Positions 7,101-15,503 of a stretch of DNA of 64,000 nucleotides are shown in pieces. Each line of letters opens with the position of its first letter. The stretch's first letter is position 1. The stretch comes from Bacteriovoracaceae bacterium. Lineage in GTDB: Bacteria; Bdellovibrionota; Bacteriovoracia; Bacteriovoracales; Bacteriovoracaceae. The position numbers and the translations under genes are program-made. A model generated the notes under the pieces. That model searched no databases, was not told the origin of the DNA, and saw only the letters and a program-made list of their open reading frames with translations. The DNA lies in assembly GCA_021737405.1 (NCBI GenBank), contig JAIPEG010000003.1, positions 186,001 through 250,000 of the forward strand. Direction: 5' to 3'.

Positions 7101-10100
7101 ATGGGTATTAAGAAAAAAATTGAGCAAGAATTCTTAAAAGTTGACTTAAAAGAGTACAAAGAAAGATTTAGAAATAATTTAGGTGAGCTTCTTAACCCAC
7201 CAGAATTACCTATTCGACCAGATATTGAAGACGCTATAAATGCCATTGAAACGATCGTCATGGATCTAGCAGGGCCTTGGATTGAAAAACAAGCAAACAA
7301 ACTAGTTATAAGTATATTTTCATCAAAAGAGAAAAACGCTTTTGCTCTTGCGAACTCGGAATTAACAAAAAGTCCTCCTGTTTTTGATGAACGCCCTTAC
7401 ATGCTTAGGGAAATTTGGGGGGCGCAAAAAAATAATCAGCCAGTATTCGAAATTGGTGTAACCGTAGGACTCTTGCAAGGAAATTTTACCACTGATGAAC
7501 TCGCATTTGTTTTAGCACATGAACTTTCTCATCTTATGGAAGGCCATGTTCACCATGAAAATGATTACGATTACCGCTCAAACTTCTATTCTTCTCAAGT
7601 TGAAGAACTCGCAGCAGACACTGCTGCCATTCAATTAATGATGGGTAAATATAATCCAAAGGCGGCTTACACTGCCTTAAATAAAATACTATCTGAAAAT
7701 GAGGATGAAGAGAAGGAATCAGTGAACCCTCTCAATGAAGACCCATTATGTAGTCAAGATATCCTAGACGGATTAAAAAATGGAATAAGTTCTCATCATC
7801 ACCCAGGAGTTCGTTTAGGTTCAATCCAAACATATTTAAAATATTTACAATTTCAAGGTGAATGGAAAAGTATTGAAAATGAAGTAGGTACCAAAATCCC
7901 AAGTTTCCCCTACGATGAAAAATCACCAAAGGAAGAAACTAAGATTGTAAAAAAACTAATAACCAATTTTTTTGAAAATTTGGAGGAATTATTCTTTGAA
8001 GGCGAAATTTTTCAACCCGAAGCATTTTCTCACTTTGCTGGAAGAGATGATTATTTTTTAGTTATAGAGACTATAGAGGCAGACGCCTATCATTACTGTT
8101 GTCAATTTGTGGAAAAACTTAGTCATATAAACCGGACAAAAACAGAAAAATTCTTATCCTTTTTGTTGTTTCTGACCTGGTGCCACCGTTACCATTCTGA
8201 TTCAGAAATAACTAGCGATCAGAGCAACATACTATCATCTTTTCTTAATGAAACAACAGAAGGACTGACTGTCGAAGACTTTGAACAGAGTCAAGACTTT
8301 ATAGATTGCTTACAAAAATATCACAGAAGATTTTTAGACTATTGCTTTTCAAAATCCTCTGAATGTTTCTTTAAAGATTCCACAAAGCATTTAGATTCTT
8401 GGCGAAATTTTCTAGAGGTTTTTATCACCACTTCTCAAAAAGAGATTAAGACTAGTTCTACTATAGAGACATTAACTCACTATTACCAAACTTACAGAGC
8501 ATTTGAAACGTCCTTTACCTTCTCTTCATTAATTCGAGAAGTTTACACAGATTTAGATAAAAATATTGATACTAACCAGTTCACTAAAGATTTTTTCTCT
8601 CTTATACCAGGAGAATCCCATCAGCATTTCACTCAGATTCTTTCACACTTTAGACCTTATGCTTTACAAAAGAATAGGGAAGAAAATGATGAAGGCATTT
8701 ACGAACCCCTACCATCTCAGGTTAGTATATACAATTCACTTATCGCTCAGTTTTCCTCCTGGCCAGGAAATGTATTAGGACCAGGGAGTACTATCGAAAT
8801 CATTGAATGTTTAAATTTTTATTCTGGATTTTTAGAATCACTAAATGATTGTACAAGAGAGGGAGACCTTGAATATCCGACTTTGGGTCTCTTACATTTT
8901 CAAAACTGTTTTTTCCATTCTAGTTACATAACAAAAGGTGAACATGATAGTACAGGATATTCTTATAATTATCTTTTCAAACAATATATAAATCATTCCT
9001 CAAAGCAATCACTAATAAGTTCCGAGAATCTTCACCAATTGAGTCTATTTCTAGCGTTGTACGATCCAAGTGAAAATATGTTTATAAATCTATCTAAAGA
9101 ATCGGAAATTAAATGGAGACCTTTTTTAACGAAAACAACTCTTGAGGATATGAAAAGATTTCTTGAAGATCTTCCAAGTTGCCTCGATAATTTGGAGGCA
9201 ATTGATGACTATGGTCAACTCACTCTAAAATTGAATTATTTTGTAAATAGTTTTCAATTACTTTCAGCATGGACTCATGCAAATGAATCCAAAGAACTAT
9301 TCACTAATGCAGCATATCTGAAAAAGATGATCTTTTCTCTTAGAGAAATTGTAGCTTTAAAAGAAAGACGGGAAGAGCACCCAAATCACAACGGATGGGA
9401 AGAGAGTATAATTTTAAGCCGATATTCTCAAGAAACCTTCTCAGAAGCTTTAATTACACTCATTGACAGTGTCGACTATAAAGACTGGTTTCAAGTATAT
9501 ATGTTGTTTTGTGAATTTGGTTTTAGTAAGTCTCATTTTTCTGAGGATCAATATATTAAAACCTCAAAGTACTTGTTTGAAGTTCTCAAAAATGAATTTT
9601 CAAGAGACGAACTTATCGTTGCCCTAACAGACAAAAAGCTTAGAAATTTGTTACACTCTCATGAATTTTGTGAACTTCTACTCACATACATTAAAGAGAA
9701 ATGCCCAATAGAGGATCGTGATTTTCTAAAGAGCACTTTTAGAAAAATAAATAATGATCTCCATCTTGATGTTCAATTTACTGAAGTCTTCCTTGACCTC
9801 AGAAATCAGGTTGTTCAATACTACCAAATACAGCCAAATGAATTGGAGTCCGTTTTCCCTCCAGACAGAAGATCCCTTACCGAAAAATTAATTGGTTTTT
9901 CAATGAAGACTCGCTACTTCAGTGCAATATGTTCTGTATTTCGAAGTCGTGAGTTTACTGAACAATTTGAGTTAATGTCTTATTTAATGGGACGCATTGA
10001 TGTAATCCCTGAATTTATTAAAGAGGTCCATAACGATGTTTTAACAGAAACAGACGGTCGCTATGGACTACTTGGTCCCCTGCTAAACTTCAAGGCCGAG

Positions 10101-11501
10101 TTGAATCATCGATCAACTGTAGAGAGGGCGTATATTTTAAATTGCTTAATTACAGGTTACGGCGGCATGGCACAAGATGAAGAAGGTCAAAGAATCCTCA
10201 TCGATGATATAAAAGAATCCTTTCCTGATGAACAAAAAGAACTTGTTGAAAATATGGCACAGGCCCTTATCGAAACAGATGGTCATGATTGTTCACTCTT
10301 TCTCTCTTATATATTCGCTCAACCTCCTAAAGGTAATCTTATTTCGAAAACACAAGTCTTTGGAGCAATCTTAGAATCATTTGGTGTTCCTGGCCAAAAA
10401 CTGGCTCAATACTTGGCCTTTACAAATAGCTTTAAAGAGTATTACGAGAGCTTCAAGGACTTTCAGGATTCAGTAAACCCTGTTAATCATTTTGAAGTAC
10501 TATCCTTGATTAAAGCAAGATTTTCTAATAGTTGGCCTGATCATTTAAAGATCATTAAAACAATCGGCAGCGGAACTGTAAACCTAGCTGTTTTAATAAA
10601 AAACACCCAAACAAATGAAAATCAAGTATTATCTATCGCCAGAAAAGGAATCCAGGACAAGACCCTTATGGATTTTGACCGTTTTAAATCATTCATTGAT
10701 CATTTGGATCGAATCAGTCATGGGAAAAAAGAATTCCGCTTTATTAAAGGTTTAGTCGACGTCATAAAAGAGTCCGTTGAACTAGAGTTTGATAAAGTAA
10801 ATTCAGCAAAAATGCAAGAAATGGCATTAGAGCACTACTCAAGTCGTGACCACAAAGTTGAGACGGTTCCAGTCTATGAAAATTTTGATCACGCCTTATT
10901 AATGGGTCACGCTTTTGGTGAAACAGCAAAAGTTATACTTGAACAAGACTTGGATAAGTATGTTTTGGCCATGACTCATTTATTTGAAGCAGAATGGAAT
11001 GTTTTAAGTCATCTCCTGTCAGAATCTGAAGTAGAGTCTTCATCATTTGCAAACCCGGACATGCACGATGGCCAAGTCATTGTAAATGATAACCAAGTAT
11101 TTGTTATAGACTTTGGTCAGGCCGTAGAGGTTACTAAAGAGGATTGTCTTGAGGGTTTTGCAATTGCTAAAATAATCAGTGGTCTCTTCTCTCCTGAAAA
11201 GGCACATGGTATTCTATCCAATGAAACAAACCTTAATGCCAATAAGATAACGATTTCAGATCTTACTGAAGTACTGGCCTTTGATGATAAAATGGAGCGT
11301 TTTGTAAATCTCCTATCCATTACTGGTGAGAGAGATGAAAAGATTGCACTCGGACCTATTCACTGGGTATTGGCGGTCAATAGATTGTATCAATTAAGTG
11401 AAAAGATTGATGTCTCCTTTGAGGCAAAAATTACTAAATTATATCTAGCTCAAAACTCTCTTTTAGAGAATTTATCAACTTTTTTTAATAAAGCATCTTA
11501 A
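7101..11501 (+). CDS. M48-type zinc metallopeptidase fused to UbiB/ABC1 kinase-like domain
   Basis: The ATG at 7101 has AAAGG 10 bases upstream and gives 1466 residues; an in-frame GTG at 7056 is less likely. There is no signal peptide or membrane helix, so the protein is probably cytoplasmic. Residues about 60-270 form an M48 domain: HELSH at 140-144, third zinc ligand E169 in 'EELAAD', and a late 'HHHPGVRLGSI' matching the M48 His-Pro...Arg element. Residues about 270-1080 are helical and match nothing I know. Residues about 1090-1440 resemble the UbiB/ABC1 atypical kinase: 'VPGQ' (1096-1099) where KxGQ is expected, a Gly-rich loop GSGT (1156-1159), K1182, 'DMHDGQV' (D1320-) aligned to the DFHPGN loop, and D1337-Phe-Gly. 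Function unknown. The architecture is new to me. Confidence 0.8.
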   Translation: MGIKKKIEQEFLKVDLKEYKERFRNNLGELLNPPELPIRPDIEDAINAIETIVMDLAGPWIEKQANKLVISIFSSKEKNAFALANSELTKSPPVFDERPYMLREIWGAQKNNQPVFEIGVTVGLLQGNFTTDELAFVLAHELSHLMEGHVHHENDYDYRSNFYSSQVEELAADTAAIQLMMGKYNPKAAYTALNKILSENEDEEKESVNPLNEDPLCSQDILDGLKNGISSHHHPGVRLGSIQTYLKYLQFQGEWKSIENEVGTKIPSFPYDEKSPKEETKIVKKLITNFFENLEELFFEGEIFQPEAFSHFAGRDDYFLVIETIEADAYHYCCQFVEKLSHINRTKTEKFLSFLLFLTWCHRYHSDSEITSDQSNILSSFLNETTEGLTVEDFEQSQDFIDCLQKYHRRFLDYCFSKSSECFFKDSTKHLDSWRNFLEVFITTSQKEIKTSSTIETLTHYYQTYRAFETSFTFSSLIREVYTDLDKNIDTNQFTKDFFSLIPGESHQHFTQILSHFRPYALQKNREENDEGIYEPLPSQVSIYNSLIAQFSSWPGNVLGPGSTIEIIECLNFYSGFLESLNDCTREGDLEYPTLGLLHFQNCFFHSSYITKGEHDSTGYSYNYLFKQYINHSSKQSLISSENLHQLSLFLALYDPSENMFINLSKESEIKWRPFLTKTTLEDMKRFLEDLPSCLDNLEAIDDYGQLTLKLNYFVNSFQLLSAWTHANESKELFTNAAYLKKMIFSLREIVALKERREEHPNHNGWEESIILSRYSQETFSEALITLIDSVDYKDWFQVYMLFCEFGFSKSHFSEDQYIKTSKYLFEVLKNEFSRDELIVALTDKKLRNLLHSHEFCELLLTYIKEKCPIEDRDFLKSTFRKINNDLHLDVQFTEVFLDLRNQVVQYYQIQPNELESVFPPDRRSLTEKLIGFSMKTRYFSAICSVFRSREFTEQFELMSYLMGRIDVIPEFIKEVHNDVLTETDGRYGLLGPLLNFKAELNHRSTVERAYILNCLITGYGGMAQDEEGQRILIDDIKESFPDEQKELVENMAQALIETDGHDCSLFLSYIFAQPPKGNLISKTQVFGAILESFGVPGQKLAQYLAFTNSFKEYYESFKDFQDSVNPVNHFEVLSLIKARFSNSWPDHLKIIKTIGSGTVNLAVLIKNTQTNENQVLSIARKGIQDKTLMDFDRFKSFIDHLDRISHGKKEFRFIKGLVDVIKESVELEFDKVNSAKMQEMALEHYSSRDHKVETVPVYENFDHALLMGHAFGETAKVILEQDLDKYVLAMTHLFEAEWNVLSHLLSESEVESSSFANPDMHDGQVIVNDNQVFVIDFGQAVEVTKEDCLEGFAIAKIISGLFSPEKAHGILSNETNLNANKITISDLTEVLAFDDKMERFVNLLSITGERDEKIALGPIHWVLAVNRLYQLSEKIDVSFEAKITKLYLAQNSLLENLSTFFNKAS

Positions 11502-11517
11502 ACAAATAGGAGAAGCG

Positions 11518-11823
11518 ATGAAAAAAACAGTTTTAACATTAATGATCATTAGTTCACTATCAGGCTTTGCAGCAGACCGTACTAAAGATAAAAAATCCGC
11601 GACTATTGCAAAAGAGGCACTCAAATATATCCATGAAAATGCCCCAGATGCAAAAGTCGCAAAGAAAGTTCATGAAGCGCTGCTAAAAATGTGTACTAAG
11701 AAACCACCTATGGGTTGCTGGTTCCGTGGCGGCTCTTCAATAACTTTTCAACAACTTGATAAAGATGGCCAAGAGGAAGGTAAAATATATGATCTCAAAA
11801 AATGGGTAAGAGATAATATTTAA
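11518..11823 (+). CDS. Small exported protein downstream of the fusion
   Basis: A 101-residue protein with a signal peptide ('MKKTVLTLMIISSLSGFAA', cut near residue 19) and a mature part of about 80 residues, with helical first half and two Cys ('KMCTKK', 'MGCWFRGG') that could form one disulfide. An AGGAGAAGC RBS lies just before the ATG and only 16 bases separate it from the fusion gene, so the two are almost surely co-transcribed; a strong terminator follows. No family recognised. It may be a periplasmic partner, but the fusion itself has no export signal, so direct contact would need the precursor form. Confidence 0.7.
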   Translation: MKKTVLTLMIISSLSGFAADRTKDKKSATIAKEALKYIHENAPDAKVAKKVHEALLKMCTKKPPMGCWFRGGSSITFQQLDKDGQEEGKIYDLKKWVRDNI

Positions 11824-11845
11824 TCAATTCAAATGAATAATTATC

Positions 11846-11880
11846 GACTCATGCAGGTTTTATTTGCATGAGTCTCTTTT
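11846..11880 (+). terminator. Rho-independent terminator of the fusion operon
   Basis: A perfect 10-bp stem (GACTCATGCA / TGCATGAGTC) with a 9-base loop is followed by TCTTTT and another T-rich run. It lies 23 bases after the small exported protein gene and closes the two-gene operon. Confidence 0.9.
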
Positions 11881-11904
11881 AATTTTTAAGGCTTTTATAT
11901 TTGC

Positions 11905-12330
11905 CTAATAACCAAGGGCTGCCAACTTCTTATACATATCAGATAAACCTACTACTTGATATCTTGGTCCACCAACGATGATCTTACCTTCTTTATAAGT
12001 AAAAAAAGGCTCTTTAGCTTTTTCAATTTTAATCGACTTTATCTCTTTACAAATCTTAGGTCGCTTCTTATCTTCTACAAAGTAGCGAATGGTTTGAAGG
12101 ACTTCTAGATAGTTCTGACGAACATGTTCCATCTCATTTATATCTTCATACGCTTTCCAATCAACAATGAGTTCAGGTTCCGTTGCGCAAAGTCCCTTGT
12201 AAATAGTAAAGTAATTTTTAAGGCCTTTCAACATTTCAGTCTTGGCATCTTCACCCTTAGCAACGTCATTACTAGATACTGGTGCGAGGAAAAAGGTAAA
12301 AAGAGACATTAGTATTATTGTTTTTCTCAA
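11905..12330 (-). CDS. Exported protein of unknown function
   Basis: A 141-residue protein. The start is a TTG with GGGAGAA 8 bases upstream. A signal peptide spans about residues 1-20. The mature part has two Cys ('GLCATEP', 'KICKEI'), a helical middle, and a basic strand-rich end ('FFTYKEGKIIVGGPRYQVVGL'). I recognise no family. It is followed leftward by the terminator hairpin of the opposite operon, which has only a weak T-run in this direction. Together with 12379-12828 it forms a pair of small exported orphans. Confidence 0.6.
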   Translation of the reverse strand: MRKTIILMSLFTFFLAPVSSNDVAKGEDAKTEMLKGLKNYFTIYKGLCATEPELIVDWKAYEDINEMEHVRQNYLEVLQTIRYFVEDKKRPKICKEIKSIKIEKAKEPFFTYKEGKIIVGGPRYQVVGLSDMYKKLAALGY

Positions 12331-12378
12331 AATAATTCTCCCAATAAAAGTTTATACAATATTTTATCCTTTCTAATT

Positions 12379-12828
12379 TTATCGAATTTTACTCTGTAAG
12401 AGACTACTAAAGCTCTTACCTGGAGAATTCGCAATAGTGATCATAATCTTCCCAGACTGGGCCTTAACCCGCCATACAGAATCTGTAACTGCTGTAATTT
12501 GTACTTCCTTATATTTTTTTAATTTTTGCTTAAAGGATGAGCTTTTACAATTTGAGAAAATCTCCTCAAGAACTGTATCTAATTTTTTCTTTAACCTATC
12601 AAATTGATTAAATTTTGACTGGATTTCCAAGTTTTCTAATTCGCTATAAGTAATATTGAACTTTAATTTCGTATCACAATTCTTATGAGCTGACCGTTGT
12701 GCTTTGGTTATGCTCCTCTCAATTCTTGATTTATCCTTTTCTATACCTGCTTCTAATTCAGGACTGGAAAAAACTTGCTGACCCAATAAAAGAGAAAAAG
12801 CCCCAATAAAAAAAAGATTCTTATGCAT
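12379..12828 (-). CDS. Exported protein of unknown function
   Basis: A 149-residue protein with a signal peptide (residues 1-21) and an AAGGACG RBS before the ATG. The mature part is mainly helical and highly charged, with two Cys ('KNCDTK', 'SNCKSS') and a C-terminal strand region 'VWRVKAQSGKIMITIA'. No family is recognised. It lies 48 bases upstream of the gene at 11905-12330 on the same strand, and the two may share a transcript. Confidence 0.6.
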   Translation of the reverse strand: MHKNLFFIGAFSLLLGQQVFSSPELEAGIEKDKSRIERSITKAQRSAHKNCDTKLKFNITYSELENLEIQSKFNQFDRLKKKLDTVLEEIFSNCKSSSFKQKLKKYKEVQITAVTDSVWRVKAQSGKIMITIANSPGKSFSSLLQSKIR

Positions 12829-12969
12829 ATTACGTCCTTATCTCAAAAAGTTAATTATATGCTACAAATTATACTCATAATTCCTTTTGGGTAAAGATTC
12901 TTACTTTTGTAACTAGATCAAGAATGAAAAACTAAAAGACTCGGACTTAAAAATTAAAGTATTCTTATC

Positions 12970-13902
12970 CTACAAAAGCTTTTTCCCAAACCAATTGAGG
13001 AGAAACTTTTCCTTAACAATGAGTTCTAAAGCTCCACGAACATGTCCCTTGTCTAAAATGAAGGTTTTTGGGTGAACTCCTTCGGCCTTTATTTTCTTCC
13101 AAAGAATCCACTGATTTCGAGTAGGGACGATCTTATCTTTATCGGAAATAACCATCGCTACATTTTCAACTTTTGGGTTATTAATAATGAGGTTGGGGTC
13201 TAAAAAAAGAAAACCCCTAAGATAAGTCTCGTATCTACTGAGGCTTCTTATTCCTAGGGCCTCCATAAGACAGTTTCTAAAATCGATCAGATCTTCACGT
13301 TGAGTATCCTTGAGAAGGCTTGGAGTGTCTCCTCCTGCGACTGCCATAAAGAGGGCCTGGAAACGATGATCTAGCCCATAGAGAATCGCAGAGTGAATGC
13401 CTCCGAGGCTAGCTCCAACGAGTCCCATTTTATTCGTCCTAAGTGCCGGCAATTCTTTTTTCAAACCCTTAATGGCAAAAAAGGTCCCAGCGAGATCCCT
13501 TCTTATCTTTCTCTCAATCTTAGAGGCACTCTCCTCATCAAAAGAAATCTCTTCAGCGCGGTTAATCGGAACGAGTACGGGATGACCCTCTTTTGCTAGT
13601 CGATGGGCAAGACGCCTCTCAAGTATCGTCACTCCATCAATATTGGGAGATAGAACGACCAGTGACTTTAGGCTTAATCGAATAGGTTTATAGAAGAGAA
13701 AATTAAATGAGAGTTCTTCTTGAGTATAGCTTTCAACAATGGCGAGATCTCCCTTATTTACTCTATAATACCGCTTTTCTTTTATGACCTCACCCAAATC
13801 AAAAGACTTTGCTTCAAAGTCTTTAATGAGTTCTTTAATATTTTTAAAAGCGAAAACATTAAGTGGTGAAATTAAGATAAAAATGATTACTAGGTGCTTC
13901 AT
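12970..13902 (-). CDS. Exported alpha/beta hydrolase
   Basis: A 310-residue protein with a signal peptide ('FILISPLNVFA', cut near residue 18). It has the alpha/beta-hydrolase nucleophile elbow GASLGG with Ser165, a likely acid in 'VISDKDKIVP' and a likely catalytic His in 'LDKGHVRGA'. It may act on an ester or peptide in the periplasm or outside the cell; the substrate cannot be told. A 13-bp inverted repeat covers the region just upstream of the start codon and touches the SD, so translation may be controlled. Confidence 0.75.
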   Translation of the reverse strand: MKHLVIIFILISPLNVFAFKNIKELIKDFEAKSFDLGEVIKEKRYYRVNKGDLAIVESYTQEELSFNFLFYKPIRLSLKSLVVLSPNIDGVTILERRLAHRLAKEGHPVLVPINRAEEISFDEESASKIERKIRRDLAGTFFAIKGLKKELPALRTNKMGLVGASLGGIHSAILYGLDHRFQALFMAVAGGDTPSLLKDTQREDLIDFRNCLMEALGIRSLSRYETYLRGFLFLDPNLIINNPKVENVAMVISDKDKIVPTRNQWILWKKIKAEGVHPKTFILDKGHVRGALELIVKEKFLLNWFGKKLL

Positions 13903-13908
13903 AATCCC

Positions 13909-13943
13909 CTCTGATGAGAGAGTTTACACTTCTCTCATCAGAG
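13909..13943 (-). promoter_or_regulatory. 13-bp inverted repeat over the RBS of the hydrolase gene
   Basis: CTCTGATGAGAGA and its exact reverse complement are separated by 9 bases. In the hydrolase mRNA this would be a stable hairpin whose 3' arm ends in the GAG of the AGAGGGG SD, 6-7 bases before the ATG. It could hide the RBS, or as DNA be a repressor site. There is no T-run, so it is not a terminator in either direction. Confidence 0.6.
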
Positions 13944-13971
13944 AAAATCTAAGATTATAAAAGAAATTCTA

Positions 13972-13994
13972 TGTCTTATATCAGGTCGTCTTTA
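13972..13994. repeat. 23-base direct repeat, copy 1
   Basis: Identical over 23 bases to 14608-14630 (core CTTATATCAGGTCGTC). It lies 70 bases upstream of the leftward hydrolase gene. Read on the minus strand it contains ATATAAGACA, which might be part of a promoter, but no -35 box is well spaced. Confidence 0.85.
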
Positions 13995-14056
13995 GAATTT
14001 ATAATGTTAACGTTCATCTTTTAAACTCTTTAATCGAATTTGCAGAGAACACGCCC

Positions 14057-14088
14057 CCCCTTAGTATTTAAGTCAAATCTCTAAGGGG
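14057..14088. repeat. Inverted repeat in the 13.9-14.2 kb spacer
   Basis: CCCCTTAG and CTAAGGGG are separated by 16 bases, preceded by extra Cs. There is no T-run on either side. It lies between the two copies of the 23-base repeat, in a 293-base spacer that holds no gene I can support. Possible protein-binding site or RNA hairpin of unknown role. Confidence 0.4.
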
Positions 14089-14195
14089 ATGCAAATGAGT
14101 TTGGGAATAATGGAGAATAGGTTTATTAGGTGATTTTTTTGTATTTGTTCATTAGAGATATCATAATAAATACGACGACATAATATGTATGTTTT

Positions 14196-14579
14196 TTATA
14201 TTTTAGTGTGAGTCATTAAAGCCCACTCTTCATCGCTCATGTCCACGAATTCTAGTTCAACTTCATCTCCTTTGGCACTAATTAATTTTTCGGGCCAAAT
14301 TCGTCGAAAAGCATAAGTAAAAAGTTCAACTAGTTCATTATCGGTTAAAGGGAAGTCTTGGCTCGCGAATGACTGTATCCTGCCACTTGGGTTGGCGATT
14401 AGGGCGTCGATAGAAATGTATAGCCAACCTAGGTCACCATTTTTTTCTGCAGCTAATTGCATGTTGCGAATATCTCCCTTAAAATTTCCTAAGTCAGACA
14501 TGGGGTTTTCAGTATTGACAGCTCGACCCATTGTTAATTTTTGGAGATAAAACTTAATTAATTCACGATTCATCTTCAT
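14196..14579 (-). CDS. Hypothetical protein flanked by 23-base repeats
   Basis: A 127-residue soluble protein without signal peptide. It begins 'MKMNRELIKFYLQKLTMGR' and has a helical, acidic C-terminal part ('ELVELFTYAFRRIWP', 'VDMSDEEWALM'). No family recognised. Two ATG codons lie close together (14579 and 14573), neither with a strong SD. The gene sits alone between long spacers and between the two copies of a 23-base direct repeat, one copy being 29 bases upstream of its start. This could mark an inserted unit or simply a shared regulatory site. Confidence 0.55.
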   Translation of the reverse strand: MKMNRELIKFYLQKLTMGRAVNTENPMSDLGNFKGDIRNMQLAAEKNGDLGWLYISIDALIANPSGRIQSFASQDFPLTDNELVELFTYAFRRIWPEKLISAKGDEVELEFVDMSDEEWALMTHTKI

Positions 14580-14607
14580 TATATAATTCCATAAGGTTTG
14601 GTTACTT

Positions 14608-14630
14608 TGTCTTATATCAGGTCGTCTTTA
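14608..14630. repeat. 23-base direct repeat, copy 2
   Basis: Exact copy of 13972-13994, same orientation. It lies 29 bases upstream of the gene at 14196-14579. A shorter, partly matching version (TGTCTTAT...GGTCGT) is at 28877-28892 upstream of a leftward FecR gene. Confidence 0.85.
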
Positions 14631-14688
14631 AATAGAGTGTCCACACTTAATATTTTGAATGAAATTAAGTGGGTTCTATTTAGGAAAT

Positions 14689-15315
14689 TTAATCATGTCT
14701 CTTAGCAGAAGTATTCTTGGCGCGTATAAGTTCAAGTTTTCGATGATGCTTACTATCATCTTCAAACCTTTTTCTCTCTTCATCACTATAAGGGACATCA
14801 TAAATATCGATTAATTTTAACATTCTCTCGATGTTCACCCCTGTGTCCTGAAGAGTTAAAAAACCCGAATGTTCACTATTAATCACTCGACCATAACGAG
14901 ACATAAATGGTCTTAAGGATCGTATGATTTGCTTACTCACCAACTTATTTTTAAGCTTATAGTTAACCAATTTATAATCATAATTTTTGGGGATACTTTT
15001 AAATTCATCTACTGATAACAATTCTGTAGGTTCATAGCGAACATCTCTTGTACTATAAATGACGAGACCATCTTCAAAGGGGATGCGAGTAAAACCATGG
15101 CGATAAAGAGTTAAACTAAACAGGTTATCTATCTTCTGAGAATCGCCCTCAAATTTAATAGGCTTAAACTTCGTATCCTTTATATCTTCAAGGAGATAAT
15201 GATTCTTTTTAGTTATTTCAGAAATTTTTTCAATACAATTCACGAGAGAATTACAGTCAAGTGTCGCTGAATGAGCAGAAAAAAGAAAGAGTGATCCTAA
15301 AATTAAAAATTTCAA
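14689..15315 (-). CDS. Exported protein with secretin N-domain-like region
   Basis: A 208-residue protein translated from a TTG start behind GGAGG. A signal peptide covers residues 1-16. The central part ('DNLFSLTLYRHGFTRIPFEDGLVIY') resembles an N0-type domain, and residues about 115-170 resemble a secretin N1 domain: a 'VNYKLKNKLVSKQIIRSLRPFMS' strand-helix, 'GRVINSEHSGFLTLQDT', then 'NIERMLKLIDIYD'. The secretin barrel itself is absent, and the end is a charged tail. It might be a free N-domain partner of a type II/IV secretin encoded elsewhere, or a shortened relic. The resemblance is by eye only. Confidence 0.55.
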   Translation of the reverse strand: MKFLILGSLFLFSAHSATLDCNSLVNCIEKISEITKKNHYLLEDIKDTKFKPIKFEGDSQKIDNLFSLTLYRHGFTRIPFEDGLVIYSTRDVRYEPTELLSVDEFKSIPKNYDYKLVNYKLKNKLVSKQIIRSLRPFMSRYGRVINSEHSGFLTLQDTGVNIERMLKLIDIYDVPYSDEERKRFEDDSKHHRKLELIRAKNTSAKRHD

Positions 15316-15503
15316 ATAAACCTCCAGGTTAATTGAAAATTATTCTAACTGACCGAAACAGATCTTCAAAGACAAATGCTCTAACCTTACTCTCTCTTTC
15401 CTCAAATTTTACCTGATGTTCACAATTCATAAGCGCTGTCTAGAAAGTAACCAGTAAAGTGGCTCTAACCCATTGAAATAACTTCATTTATTTGGTCTAT
15501 AAA

